The notes under the pieces: model-generated
Database searches by the model: none
Told to the model about the DNA's origin: nothing
What the model saw: only the letters and a program-made list of their open reading frames with translations
Part shown: positions 25,329 through 34,839 of the stretch, one piece after another
Layout of the letters: each line of letters begins with the position of its first letter
How positions within the stretch are numbered: position 1 is the stretch's first letter
Source of the DNA: Maricaulis sp017643475
GTDB taxonomy: Bacteria; Pseudomonadota; Alphaproteobacteria; Caulobacterales; Maricaulaceae
Length of the DNA: 64,000 nt
Direction of reading: 5' to 3'
Assembly: GCF_047123815.1 (NCBI RefSeq)
Contig: NZ_CP138920.1
Coordinates: forward strand, 806,001-870,000
Position numbers and translations under genes: made by a program

Positions 25329-26984
25329 GTGAACGCGCTTTTTGAACAGATCAGAGTTTTTGGTGTTGGACGGCTGACCGCGATTTTCGGCCTGGCTGCC
25401 GGTGTCGCTGCTGCGCTCGTCTATTTTTCCAGCGCTATTGGCGGTGGTTCGCAGGCCTTGTTGTCTGCAGGTCTGGACCCGGCGGAAGCTGTTGCTGCCG
25501 GTCAATTGCTCGATCAGGCAAATATCCCCTACGAAATCACTGAGGGCGGCACGGCCATCTATGTTGCCCGCGACCAGATCGATGCTGCCCGTGTTCGCAT
25601 TGCTGCTGACGGGCCGATCGGCGGATCTGCAGGATACGAACTGTTTGATCGCCAGGACAGCTTTGGCCAGACCAGCTTTGTACAAAATCTCAACGCCAAA
25701 CGCGCCCTGGAAGGCGAGCTGGCCCGCACGATCCAGTCCCTGAACTATGTCCGCTCGGCCCGTGTTCACCTGAACCTGCCGGAACGTAGAATGTTTGCGC
25801 GCGACCAGCAGGCCCCTACCGCAGCCATCACCATCAATGCCAGCGGTTCCCTCAACAGCGAGCAGATCCGCGTGATCCGAAATATCGTTGCCGGCGGCGC
25901 GGGCCTGGAAGCCACAAATATCTCCATCGCCGATGATCGCGGCCGCCTGCTGGCTGCAGCCACGGAAGATGGCAGCACGACGGGCATGATGATGGATGAA
26001 CGCCAGAGCGCTCTTGAAGCGACCCTGCGTCAGAACATTCTCAATATCGTCGAAGGCGTGGTCGGCCCGGGCGCTGCCCGCGTCCAGGTTACGGCGGAAC
26101 TGAACCGTCAGAGTGTCACCGAAACTTCCCAGAATTTCGATCCTAACGGCCAGGTTCTGCAGTCACGCGAACGCAACACCGAAACCTCGCGCGACAATGA
26201 AGGCGGCAATTCCAACGCCGTGTCTGCCTCTGAAAACCTGCCCGATGGTGGCAATGAAGGCGCCGGTGGACCACAGAGCGCTTCAGAACGTGAAGTATCA
26301 AACGAGATCGTCAACTACGAAATCTCCACCACGACACGGACCGAGATCATCGAGGCCGGCTCCATCAACCGCCTCGCCGTCGCTGTCGCTGTCGATGGCA
26401 TCCTGACCACGAACGAGGATGGCAGCTCTACATGGACGGCGCGCCCTGCCGAGGAAATCGAGCAGATCGAAGCACTTGTCCGCTCGGCCATGGGTTTTGT
26501 GAACAACGGCACGCGCACCGACGACCTGACTGTCACCCAGATCGAGTTCGCTCGCGCCAACCCGCTGCTTGGCACGGAAGCGGCCGGCGGTTTCAGCTTC
26601 AACAAGAATGACCTGCTGCGTGGTGCCGAAGTCCTGGTGATGTTCATCACAGCTCTATTGGTGATCTTCCTGGTCGCTCGCCCACTGGTCAAAGGCGCCG
26701 GAGCCACTGCAGCCGCGCCTGCCGGACTGGCGCTGGCCACGGCCGGTGGCGCCCCGGCGCACACGCTGGATACGGCCAACGCACCAACTGCCCTGCCAAC
26801 TGCTGAAGTCCCGGCGGCCCTGCCGGCCGGCTCGGCACCACCCACAATCGACAATGCTTTGATCGATATCGAGAAAATCGATGGCCAGGTGAAAGCCTCC
26901 TCGATCAAGAAAGTTGCATCCCTAGTCGAACAGCACCCGGAAGAGAGCATCTCCATCCTGCGTAGCTGGCTGCACGACGCCTGA
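25329..26984 (+). CDS. fliF: Flagellar MS-ring protein FliF
   Basis: 551 residues from a GTG at 25329. An N-terminal membrane helix (LTAIFGLAAGVAAALVYFS), the YscJ-like ring domain (DPAEAVAAGQLLDQANIPYEITEGGTAIYVARDQIDAARVRIAADGP; NAKRALEGELARTIQSLNYVRSARVHLNLPE), a second helix (VLVMFITALLVIFLVARPLV), and a C-terminal tail for FliG binding. FliF forms the membrane ring that starts basal-body assembly. First gene of the fliF-fliG-flbE-fliN-flbD-flhA operon behind a CtrA-type box. Confidence 0.95.
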   Translation: MNALFEQIRVFGVGRLTAIFGLAAGVAAALVYFSSAIGGGSQALLSAGLDPAEAVAAGQLLDQANIPYEITEGGTAIYVARDQIDAARVRIAADGPIGGSAGYELFDRQDSFGQTSFVQNLNAKRALEGELARTIQSLNYVRSARVHLNLPERRMFARDQQAPTAAITINASGSLNSEQIRVIRNIVAGGAGLEATNISIADDRGRLLAAATEDGSTTGMMMDERQSALEATLRQNILNIVEGVVGPGAARVQVTAELNRQSVTETSQNFDPNGQVLQSRERNTETSRDNEGGNSNAVSASENLPDGGNEGAGGPQSASEREVSNEIVNYEISTTTRTEIIEAGSINRLAVAVAVDGILTTNEDGSSTWTARPAEEIEQIEALVRSAMGFVNNGTRTDDLTVTQIEFARANPLLGTEAAGGFSFNKNDLLRGAEVLVMFITALLVIFLVARPLVKGAGATAAAPAGLALATAGGAPAHTLDTANAPTALPTAEVPAALPAGSAPPTIDNALIDIEKIDGQVKASSIKKVASLVEQHPEESISILRSWLHDA

Positions 26985-26992
26985 GGCTTCAA

Positions 26993-28018
26993 ATGTCCGA
27001 GAAACGACGCTCAATCGAAGATCCCAATCGCCTCGCAGGTCCTGAGAAGGCTGCGGTAATCCTGCTCGCCCTGGGCGAAGAGGACCATGGCCTGTGGAAC
27101 CATCTCGATGAGGAAGAAATCCGTGAAGTTTCGCAGGCCATGTCCAATCTGGGCACGATCTCTGCGTCTGCCGTCGAGAAACTGATTGTCGATTTTGTCG
27201 GCCAGATGTCCTCGACCGGCTCCCTCATGGGCTCGTTCGAGGCGACCCAGCGTCTTCTGACGTCCTTCCTGCCGGGCGAGAAGGTCGAGACCATCATGGA
27301 AGAGCTGCGTGGTCCCGCCGGCCGGACCATGTGGGACAAGCTGGGCAATGTGAACGAGGTGGTTCTCGCCAACTATCTCAAGAATGAATATCCCCAGACT
27401 GTTGCCGTGGTTCTCTCCAAGGTGAAGTCGGAACATGCCTCGCGTGTTCTCGGCGCCCTGCCGGAAGATTTCGCGATGGAAGTCGTGACCCGCATGCTGC
27501 GCATGGAGCCGGTCCAGCGCGAGATTCTCGACCGTATCGAGGAAACGCTGCGCACCGAATTCATGTCCAATCTGGCCCGCACGTCCAAACATGACAGCCA
27601 CGAGATGATGGCGTCGATCTTCAACAATTTCGATCGCCAGACCGAAAACCGTTTCCTGGCTGCGCTGGAAGAACGCAATCGCGACAGCGCTGAGAAGATC
27701 CGCTCCTTGATGTTCGTCTTCGAGGACCTATCCAAGCTCGACCCGGGCGGTATCCAGACACTGATGCGCTCGATCGACAAGGACCAGATGGGGCTGGCGA
27801 TGAAGGGCGCGTCGGACAGCCTGCGCGACCTGTTCTTCTCGAACATGTCCGAGCGCGCAGCCAAGATCATGAAAGAGGACATGAACGCGTTGGGCCCGGT
27901 CCGTCTGAAGGATGTCGACCAGGCCCAACAGAGCATTGTTGCCATGGCCAAGGACCTCGCCGCGAAAGGCGAGATCATGCTGGCCGATGGCGGTGCCGAC
28001 GACGAACTGATCTACTAG
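26993..28018 (+). CDS. fliG: Flagellar switch protein FliG
   Basis: 341 residues, the usual length. FliG N-terminal (GPEKAAVILLALGEEDHG), middle (LKNEYPQTVAVVLSKVKSEHASRVLGALPEDFAMEVVTRMLRME) and C-terminal torque domains (NMSERAAKIMKEDMNALGPVRLKDVDQAQQSIVAMAKDLAAKGEI) are intact. FliG links the MS ring with FliM/FliN and receives torque from MotA. 8 bp after fliF. Confidence 0.96.
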   Translation: MSEKRRSIEDPNRLAGPEKAAVILLALGEEDHGLWNHLDEEEIREVSQAMSNLGTISASAVEKLIVDFVGQMSSTGSLMGSFEATQRLLTSFLPGEKVETIMEELRGPAGRTMWDKLGNVNEVVLANYLKNEYPQTVAVVLSKVKSEHASRVLGALPEDFAMEVVTRMLRMEPVQREILDRIEETLRTEFMSNLARTSKHDSHEMMASIFNNFDRQTENRFLAALEERNRDSAEKIRSLMFVFEDLSKLDPGGIQTLMRSIDKDQMGLAMKGASDSLRDLFFSNMSERAAKIMKEDMNALGPVRLKDVDQAQQSIVAMAKDLAAKGEIMLADGGADDELIY

Positions 28019-28028
28019 GAGCCCGCCC

Positions 28029-28685
28029 GTGCAACAACAGCCGACGAAATTCCATTTCGACACTGAGTTCGACCACAACGGCGAAGTGCTCCGTGAAGGT
28101 GAAAGCTACAAGCGTTTCTTCACCCAGGACGATGTCGACGCCGCGCGTATGTGGGGTGTCGAGGAAGGTCGCGAGATGGAGGAAGGTCGCTGCGCCCAGT
28201 CGCTGCAAGCGATCGCCGCCCAGATGCAGCTCATCCTGGCGCGCCTGACCACGGAATCCGAACAGCTGCGCAATGAAGCCGTCATGCTGGGCATCACCGC
28301 GGCCCGCAAGCTCGCCGGCGAAGCGCTGAACCAGTTTCCGGCCGATGCCATTGAGGACGTGGTCCGCGAGGCGGTGATGGATCTGCGTGGCGAGCCACGT
28401 TTTTCCGTCCGATGCGCGCCTGACCTGGTGGAAATGCTCGCCGAGCAGCTCGAAAAGACCGCGCGTGACTGTGGCTTTGACGGTGCCGTTGTCGTGCGCG
28501 GCGAGGAAGGCATGACCGCAGGCGATATTCGCCTGGAATGGGGCAAGGGCGCGATCCAGCGCAGCCAGGCCGATGTCGAAACGCGTCTCGACGAGATCAC
28601 CGAACGCTGGCTGGCCGCCCCGACTGAAGACGCAGACCCGATTGATCCCGCAGCCGGCGTACAGCCCGGCTCATCAGCGGCGTAA
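28029..28685 (+). CDS. flbE: FlbE / FliH-type export regulator
   Basis: 218 residues from the GTG at 28029. FliH-like features: an N-terminal acidic region, a central long helix (GRCAQSLQAIAAQMQLILARLTTESEQLRNEAVMLGITAARKLAGEAL), and a C-terminal FliH domain (PRFSVRCAPDLVEMLAEQLEKTARDCGFDGAVVVRGEEGMTAGDIRLEWGKGAIQRS) that binds the FliI ATPase. In Caulobacter the gene in this place is flbE. fliI and fliJ lie 10 kb downstream. Confidence 0.88.
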   Translation: MQQQPTKFHFDTEFDHNGEVLREGESYKRFFTQDDVDAARMWGVEEGREMEEGRCAQSLQAIAAQMQLILARLTTESEQLRNEAVMLGITAARKLAGEALNQFPADAIEDVVREAVMDLRGEPRFSVRCAPDLVEMLAEQLEKTARDCGFDGAVVVRGEEGMTAGDIRLEWGKGAIQRSQADVETRLDEITERWLAAPTEDADPIDPAAGVQPGSSAA

Positions 28686-28696
28686 GGAGGCCAGAT

Positions 28697-29062
28697 ATGG
28701 CTGACGAAAATAACCTCGACCTGCCCGATCTGGGCAATGAAATGCCGGACATGCCCGCGGAACAGGCGCCTGCTGTGCCTGCCGAGGCCATGATGGAAGA
28801 AGAAGAAAAGGCGGCCGCCGACCTGGCGCCGGTCTTCGACGTCCCGGTCAATATCTCTGCCGTTCTCGGCAAGGCGCATATCGATGTAAACTCGCTGCTC
28901 AAGCTGACCTCGGGCTCCGTCGTCGAGCTGGATCGCAAGATCGGTGAAGCCATCGATATCTACGTGAATAACCGTCTCGTCGCCCGCGGCGAGGTCGTTG
29001 TCGTGGAGGATCGCCTCGGCGTGACCATGACTGAAATCATCAAGGACGGGGACGCAGCATGA
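28697..29062 (+). CDS. fliN: Flagellar switch protein FliN
   Basis: 121 residues: an acidic Pro/Ala-rich tail (about 1-50), then a SpoA/FliN domain (VPVNISAVLGKAHIDVNSLLKLTSGSVVELDRKIGEAIDIYVNNRLVARGEVVVVEDRLGVTMTEII). FliN with FliM forms the lower C-ring; no fliM is in the window. 11 bp after flbE. Confidence 0.95.
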   Translation: MADENNLDLPDLGNEMPDMPAEQAPAVPAEAMMEEEEKAAADLAPVFDVPVNISAVLGKAHIDVNSLLKLTSGSVVELDRKIGEAIDIYVNNRLVARGEVVVVEDRLGVTMTEIIKDGDAA

Positions 29063-29102
29063 TGCAGCGCCTTGGTAACAAGAAAAAAATGGAGCGGACG
29101 CA

Positions 29103-30473
29103 ATGCGAGTCCTGATCGTTGGAAGCCTTGGCGGGCAGCTTTACACCGCCACAAAAATCGCCACCGACCGCGGAGCCAGCGTCTCCCAGGTCGATACGAT
29201 CGAACAGGCAACCGCGCACCTGCGGGCCGGCCGGGGGGCCGACCTGCTCATGGTCGACCTGTCGCTGGATGTTCAGTCCCTGATCGACGCCAATGAGCGT
29301 GAGCGCATCACGGTCCCGGTTGTCGCCTGTGGCGTCAATGTCCGCCCGGAGATGGCGGCGGCTGCCATCCGCGCAGGTGCCAAGGAATTCATCCCGCTGC
29401 CGCCGGATGCCGAGCTGATCGCCGCTGTTCTCGAGGCTGTTGCCGACGACGAACGCGCCATGATCGCCCGCGACTCGTCCATGACGGCGGTCATCGAACT
29501 GGCCGATCGCATTTCAGCCTCTGAAGCCTCTGTCCTGATCACCGGTGAAAGCGGTGCGGGTAAAGAGGTCATGGCCCGCTACGTTCACTCCAAGTCCAAG
29601 CGGGCTTCCAAGCCGTTTGTGTCCGTGAACTGTGCGGCCATCCCGGAAAACCTGCTGGAATCCGAACTCTTCGGTCACGAGAAAGGCGCGTTTACCGGCG
29701 CCATCGCCCGCCGCGTGGGTAAGTTCGAGGAGGCCGATGGTGGTACGCTTCTCCTCGACGAGATCTCGGAAATGGATGTGCGACTGCAAGCCAAGCTGCT
29801 GCGTGCGATCCAGGAACGCGAGATTGACCGTGTCGGTGGTACGAAACCGGTCAAGGTGGACATCCGCATCCTGGCGACGTCCAACCGCGATCTGCGCAAG
29901 GCCGTTGCCGATGGCTCCTTCCGCGAAGACCTGCTCTTCCGCCTGAATGTGGTCAATCTGGCCCTGCCGCCGCTGCGCGAGCGCCCGACCGACATCATCG
30001 CCCTGGCCGATCATTTCGTGAAGAAATACTCCGCTGCCAACCAGGTGGACGAAAAGCCGATTTCCGACGCGGCCCGCACCCAGCTGCTGGCCCGCGAGTG
30101 GACCGGTAACGTCCGCGAACTGGAAAACGCTATGCACCGTGCGGTTCTGCTGGCCTCCGGCCGCGAGATCGGTCCGGACGCGATCCGCATGCCGGATGGT
30201 TCTGCCTTCACCGGCTCCGGTTCCAGCGTCACCCGCCACGCCGCCGATGCTGCTGACGCGGTTCAGCGAGTGGTCGTCGGCAAGACGGTTGCCGAAGTCG
30301 AACAGGATCTCATCCTCGACACGCTGGACCACTGCCTGGGCAACCGGACACATGCCGCCAACATTCTCGGCATCTCGATCCGCACCCTGCGCAACAAGCT
30401 GAAGCTCTATGCCGACCAGGGTGTCGACATTCCACAGCCGAACCAGACTACCGCGGGCATTTCCGCAGCCTGA
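29103..30473 (+). CDS. flbD: Sigma-54-dependent flagellar activator FlbD
   Basis: 456 residues. An N-terminal receiver-like domain keeps Asp52 but has GSLGG in place of the usual acidic Asp pair of the phosphorylation pocket. The AAA domain has Walker A GESGAGKE (148-155), the sigma-54 contact loop GAFTGA (195-200) and Walker B GGTLLLDE (213-220). A Fis-type helix-turn-helix (TVAEVEQDLILDTLDHCLGNRTHAANILGISIRTLRNKLK) ends the protein. In Caulobacter FlbD switches on late flagellar genes from ftr enhancers and is linked to assembly by FliX. 41 bp after fliN. Confidence 0.93.
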   Translation: MRVLIVGSLGGQLYTATKIATDRGASVSQVDTIEQATAHLRAGRGADLLMVDLSLDVQSLIDANERERITVPVVACGVNVRPEMAAAAIRAGAKEFIPLPPDAELIAAVLEAVADDERAMIARDSSMTAVIELADRISASEASVLITGESGAGKEVMARYVHSKSKRASKPFVSVNCAAIPENLLESELFGHEKGAFTGAIARRVGKFEEADGGTLLLDEISEMDVRLQAKLLRAIQEREIDRVGGTKPVKVDIRILATSNRDLRKAVADGSFREDLLFRLNVVNLALPPLRERPTDIIALADHFVKKYSAANQVDEKPISDAARTQLLAREWTGNVRELENAMHRAVLLASGREIGPDAIRMPDGSAFTGSGSSVTRHAADAADAVQRVVVGKTVAEVEQDLILDTLDHCLGNRTHAANILGISIRTLRNKLKLYADQGVDIPQPNQTTAGISAA

Positions 30474-30485
30474 CAGGACTAAGAC

Positions 30486-32621
30486 GTGGCAGATACAGCA
30501 GGTAGTAACCAGACCCCGGCCACCGGTGCCGGCGGGTTCGACTTTCAGGCTTTCCTGAACCGCACGCTGCGGGGCGATGTCGCCCTGGCCGTGGGTATTC
30601 TCGGCATTCTGGTGATGCTGTTGCTACCGATGCCGAGCCTGTTGCTCGACCTGTCGCTGGCGACCTCCATCTCGATTGCCGTCCTGGTCCTGATGACAGC
30701 GCTCTTCATCAAGAAGCCGCTGGAATTCTCGGCCTTCCCGGCTGTACTGCTGATCACCACGCTCCTGCGCCTCGGCCTCAACATCGCCTCGACCCGTCTG
30801 ATCCTGTCCCGCGGTCACGAGGGCACGGACGCTGCCGGCGAGGTCATCGAGGCCTTTGGTGCCTTTGTCATGCAGGGCAATGTCGTGATCGGCGTCATTG
30901 TCTTTGCCATCCTGGTGATCGTGAACTTCGTCGTCATCACCAAGGGTTCCGGCCGTATCGCCGAAGTTGCTGCGCGCTTCACCCTGGATTCCATGCCCGG
31001 CAAGCAGATGGCCATTGATGCGGACCTCTCCGCCGGCCTGATCACCGAGAACGAGGCCCGCGAACGCCGCAAGGAACTTGAGGGCGAAAGCAATTTCTAC
31101 GGTGCCATGGATGGTGCCTCGAAATTCGTGCGTGGTGATGCCATGGCCGGCCTGATGATTACGGCCATCAACCTGATCGGCGGTATCATTATCGGTGTGG
31201 TCCAGTCCGGCATGCCGTTCGCCGATGCTGCTGCAGCCTATTCCACCCTGACCATCGGTGACGGCCTCGTCTCCCAGATCCCGGCCCTGATCATCTCGGT
31301 TGCCGCGGGTCTCCTGGTCTCCAAGGCCGGTGTTGATGGCGAAGCCGACAAAGCCGTGTTCGGCCAGCTGACGGCCAATCCTCAAGGCCTTGGTCTGGTG
31401 TCCGGTGTCGCCCTGATCGTCGGCGTCCTGCCGGGCATGCCGTTCATTCCGTTTGCGATGATGTCTGCCGGCGCCGGCGCGCTGGCCTGGATGAACCGGG
31501 ATATCCAGGAAAGAAAGGCCGCCGAGAAGGAAGCCGCCCGCATCGCTGCCGAACAGCCCGAGGAAGAGGAAGTTGCTCCGGAGGACGCCCCGATCGAGGA
31601 TAGCCTCACCATTGACGAGCTGAAGATCGAGCTGGGTTACGGCCTGCTGCCGCTGATCAATGACGTGGATGGCCGCAAACTCACCGACCAGATCAAGGCG
31701 CTGCGCCGCTCGCTGGCCGAGGAGATGGGCTTTGTCACACCGGCTGTCCGCATTATCGACAACATGCAGCTGGGCAATCAGGAATACTCCATCCGCGTCA
31801 AGGAACTGGAGGCCGGCAAGGGCGATCTGGAACTGAACAAGCTGCTGGTCATGGATCCGGCGGGTCTGCCGATCGACATGGCCGGCGATCACGTCAAGGA
31901 ACCGGCCTTTGGCCTGCCAGCGACCTGGATCGAGGAAAGCCTGCGCGAGGAAGCCTCTTTCCGTGGTTACACCATCGTCGAGCCGGCCGCTGTCATGGTT
32001 ACGCACCTGACCGAGATTCTCCGCGAGAACATGGCGGACCTCCTGTCCTACGCAGAAGTCGAGAAGCTGATCGACAAGCTGTCCAAGGAGCACAAGAAGC
32101 TGGTCGAAGATATTGCGCCGGCCCAGATCAGCCGCGCAGGCATCCAGCGTGTACTGCAGACGCTGATCAAGGAACGCATTTCCATCCGCGACCTGCCGAC
32201 CATTCTGGAAGGCATCGCCGAAGCCAGCGCCACGACTCAGAATCTCGACGCGATTGTCGAACATGTGCGCACGCGCCTGTCCCGACAAATTTGTTATTCA
32301 AACCGTGCGCCGGACGGAAATCTGCCGGTCATGGCCCTCTCCCCGCACTGGGAACAGGCCTTCATGGAAGCCCTGGTTGGCGATGGCGAGCGCAAACAGC
32401 TCGCCCTGGCCCCGTCCAAACTTCATGACTTTGTCGCTGCAGTTAGAAACTCTTTCGAAACCGCTTCAGCTCAGGGTCAGGTACCAGTACTGCTGACGAG
32501 CCCGCTGATTCGTCCGTATGTGCGTTCTCTGGTTGAGCGATTCAGGCCTCAGACGGTCGTGATGTCGCAAAATGAAATTCACCCGAGCGCGCGCCTGCAG
32601 ACCCTCGGTCACGTCGGTTAA
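30486..32621 (+). CDS. flhA: Flagellar export gate protein FlhA
   Basis: 711 residues, typical. The N-terminal half has about eight membrane helices; the FHIPEP signature region is present (LLITTLLRLGLNIASTRLIL, MPGKQMAIDADLSAGLI) and the cytosolic export-gate domain fills the C-terminal half (about 355-711). FlhA receives FliI-FliH-substrate complexes. Starts 12 bp after flbD and ends the fliF operon, unless flhF-flhG are cotranscribed. Confidence 0.96.
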   Translation: MADTAGSNQTPATGAGGFDFQAFLNRTLRGDVALAVGILGILVMLLLPMPSLLLDLSLATSISIAVLVLMTALFIKKPLEFSAFPAVLLITTLLRLGLNIASTRLILSRGHEGTDAAGEVIEAFGAFVMQGNVVIGVIVFAILVIVNFVVITKGSGRIAEVAARFTLDSMPGKQMAIDADLSAGLITENEARERRKELEGESNFYGAMDGASKFVRGDAMAGLMITAINLIGGIIIGVVQSGMPFADAAAAYSTLTIGDGLVSQIPALIISVAAGLLVSKAGVDGEADKAVFGQLTANPQGLGLVSGVALIVGVLPGMPFIPFAMMSAGAGALAWMNRDIQERKAAEKEAARIAAEQPEEEEVAPEDAPIEDSLTIDELKIELGYGLLPLINDVDGRKLTDQIKALRRSLAEEMGFVTPAVRIIDNMQLGNQEYSIRVKELEAGKGDLELNKLLVMDPAGLPIDMAGDHVKEPAFGLPATWIEESLREEASFRGYTIVEPAAVMVTHLTEILRENMADLLSYAEVEKLIDKLSKEHKKLVEDIAPAQISRAGIQRVLQTLIKERISIRDLPTILEGIAEASATTQNLDAIVEHVRTRLSRQICYSNRAPDGNLPVMALSPHWEQAFMEALVGDGERKQLALAPSKLHDFVAAVRNSFETASAQGQVPVLLTSPLIRPYVRSLVERFRPQTVVMSQNEIHPSARLQTLGHVG

Positions 32622-32650
32622 CGACAACAATTTAACTGGTCCGACCTCGT

Positions 32651-33646
32651 ATGCGCCTCAAGACCTTTGCAGCCCAGACTCTGACTCAAGCCATGTCAGA
32701 CGTCCGCCATGAAATGGGCCCCGATGCCGTCATCATCGCCACATCCGATGGTCCCGACGGCGGGGTTCAGGTCCGCGCGGCCACCGAAGCGCCTATGCGC
32801 AGCGAGCCGGTCGAGCCGGTCCGCGAAATCTCTGAACGTCTTATCGAACATGCCGATATCGAACGCGGCGCCTTCGAGGACGCCCAGCTGGACCGTGTCA
32901 TCCACGCGCTGGGTTATCACCGTGCACCGGGTATCGCAGCCCAGGCGCTGATGCGTTCGGCACAGGACCTGGCCGATGGCCATTCCGTTGCCCGCCTCGC
33001 CCATGCCATGGAAAGCCGCTACACCTTCCAGCCTCTGCCCGCGGTTCCGGAACACCCGGTCCTGTTCGCCGGCACGCCGGGTGTCGGCAAGACCTCTACC
33101 CTGGCCAAGACCGCCGCGCGCTGTGTCGCCGCAGGGGCGTCACCAACCCTGATTTCCTGTGATGGCGAGCGCGCCGGGGCCGATGCCCGTCTGCGTGCAC
33201 TGGCCGAAAAGATGCAGGCCGGTTTCCGCGCTGTAGATGATCCGCGCGAGATGGCTGATGTCATGGCCGAGATCGAGGGCCCGGTCCTGATCGACAGCCC
33301 GGCGGTCAATCCGTTCGAGCTGGACGATCTGGACATGACGCTCGCCTTTGCCGACAGCGCCGAGGCCGAGATCGTTTATATCTTTGATGCAGGCCTTTCC
33401 GCAGAAGATGCTGAGGACGCCGCCTCTCTGTTTGCCTCCATCGGCGCCAGCCGCGCCATTCCGGTCAAGCTGGACTGCGCGCGCCGCATGGGCGCCATTC
33501 TCGGTGTCGGAGAAACAGGTCTGGCCTTCGCACAGATTTCCTCCACCCCCTTCATCGGTGGTGGCCTGGCGCCGGCAACGCCGCTGCGTCTCGCTCGTGC
33601 GCTGATCGAAGACCGGCTCAACCCCTTTGACGACGAGGACATGTGA
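32651..33646 (+). CDS. flhF: FlhF, SRP-like GTPase with altered motifs
   Basis: 331 residues, shorter than most FlhF (about 380-460). P-loop GTPGVGKTST is at 141-150. The next SRP-GTPase motif, usually DTYRxGA, reads CDGERAGA (170-177); the DTAGR motif reads DSPAVN (215-220); the (T)KxD motif reads VKLD. GGGLAP, the closing motif, is present. FlhF places the flagellum at the pole in many bacteria. The changes suggest weak or altered GTP hydrolysis. flhG overlaps its stop. Confidence 0.85.
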   Translation: MRLKTFAAQTLTQAMSDVRHEMGPDAVIIATSDGPDGGVQVRAATEAPMRSEPVEPVREISERLIEHADIERGAFEDAQLDRVIHALGYHRAPGIAAQALMRSAQDLADGHSVARLAHAMESRYTFQPLPAVPEHPVLFAGTPGVGKTSTLAKTAARCVAAGASPTLISCDGERAGADARLRALAEKMQAGFRAVDDPREMADVMAEIEGPVLIDSPAVNPFELDDLDMTLAFADSAEAEIVYIFDAGLSAEDAEDAASLFASIGASRAIPVKLDCARRMGAILGVGETGLAFAQISSTPFIGGGLAPATPLRLARALIEDRLNPFDDEDM

Positions 33647-34446
33647 TGAAGATTGCATCGGCACCCCAGTCACGCGCCGCTGGCCGCATCCTCGCTATCG
33701 CTTCCGGCAAGGGCGGTGTTGGCAAGACCACGCTCGCCATTGGCATGGCCCGCGCCCTCTCCCAGATGGATGAACGTGTCCTGTTGATGGATGGCGATCT
33801 GGGCATGGCCAATATCGACGTCCAGCTGGGCCTGCAGCCCTCGGCTGACATCACCAGCGTCATCAATGGCCGGGTTAACCTGGCCGATGCGACCGCGCCT
33901 GCCCTGGGCGGTTCGGAGGAACGCGGTGGTTTTGATGTGATTTCCGGTCGTTCAGGTTCGGGTGCGCTGGCCAATATCTCCGGTCCGAGCCTGACCAAGC
34001 TGGCCAGTGGTGTCGCCGCGCTGGCAATGTCCTATGACCGCGCCATTCTCGACCTGGCTGCCGGTGCCGACAAATCCACCGTGCGCCTGGCCCTGACGGC
34101 CGACGACGTCATCATCGTCATCAATGACGAACCGACCTCGCTGACCGATGCCTATGCCTTTGTGAAAACCCTGCGCCTGCATGATGATGGCGCCTCGCCC
34201 CTGGTCGTGGTCAACAACGCCCCGACAAGACAGGCGGCCCACGAGGCCTTCGGCGCATTCAAGAAAACCTGTGAGGCCTTTTTGAGCTTCACACCCACCC
34301 TGGCCGGGGTGATCCGCCGCGACGAGGCGGTCCCGGCCGCGATCCGGGCCCAGGCCTGCCTGTCCGTTCGCTCTCCGGCGAGCGAGGCGGCAAAAGATCT
34401 CCAGTCCTTGGCGGGAACACTCGCAAGAGGCAAGGAAGCCGCGTAG
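33643..34446 (+). CDS. flhG: FlhG/FleN, MinD-like ATPase
   Basis: 267 residues (GTG at 33643 or ATG at 33646, both overlapping the flhF stop in GTGATG). The deviant Walker A (SGKGGVGKTT, about residues 21-30), MDGDLGMANIDVQLGL, and the strand DRAILDLAAGADKST identify the MinD/ParA-like FlhG family. It sets flagellar number with FlhF. The acidic N-terminal FleQ-binding motif of gamma-proteobacterial FleN is absent. Confidence 0.88.
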   Translation: MMKIASAPQSRAAGRILAIASGKGGVGKTTLAIGMARALSQMDERVLLMDGDLGMANIDVQLGLQPSADITSVINGRVNLADATAPALGGSEERGGFDVISGRSGSGALANISGPSLTKLASGVAALAMSYDRAILDLAAGADKSTVRLALTADDVIIVINDEPTSLTDAYAFVKTLRLHDDGASPLVVVNNAPTRQAAHEAFGAFKKTCEAFLSFTPTLAGVIRRDEAVPAAIRAQACLSVRSPASEAAKDLQSLAGTLARGKEAA

Positions 34447-34489
34447 ACTGGCCCCGGGGACAAGTTCAGCGCTTGGGGGCGCACCGCGT

Positions 34490-34813
34490 ATGTATGACTC
34501 GTTTTATGATCGCCTGTCGCAGGGTTTCACACCGTTTGACTGGTGGCTGATTATCGTTCTGTCACTGGTCGCCGCGCTGATCATGCGCAAATGGCCACAA
34601 TGGCCGGCCGCCGCCGCAATCGCCTTCATGGCCGATGCCGTCGCACCCTTCTTCTACCGCTGGGCGACCGGGGTTCCGGCAGATTTCGCCTTCGACTTCG
34701 CCTTCTCCCGCCTGGATGAACGCGGCGGCGTCGTGGTGCTGCTGAGGCTGGCAATCTACATGGTCACGATCGGCCTGATCTACTGGACCAAACGGCGGTA
34801 TTCGAAGCTTTAG
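34490..34813 (+). CDS. Small membrane protein
   Basis: 107 residues, unrecognised. Three hydrophobic segments (about 17-33, 42-58 and 83-99). Its start is 44 bp after flhG on the same strand; it may be the last gene of the flagellar unit or independent. Codon use fits the genome. Confidence 0.5.
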   Translation: MYDSFYDRLSQGFTPFDWWLIIVLSLVAALIMRKWPQWPAAAAIAFMADAVAPFFYRWATGVPADFAFDFAFSRLDERGGVVVLLRLAIYMVTIGLIYWTKRRYSKL

Positions 34814-34839
34814 GCAGCTCGAACCACCCTGAACACACA

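Noticed and set aside
30624..32288. A 554-codon minus-strand frame over flhA
   Set aside because: Antisense shadow, Asp/Gln/His-rich, no ribosome site or family.
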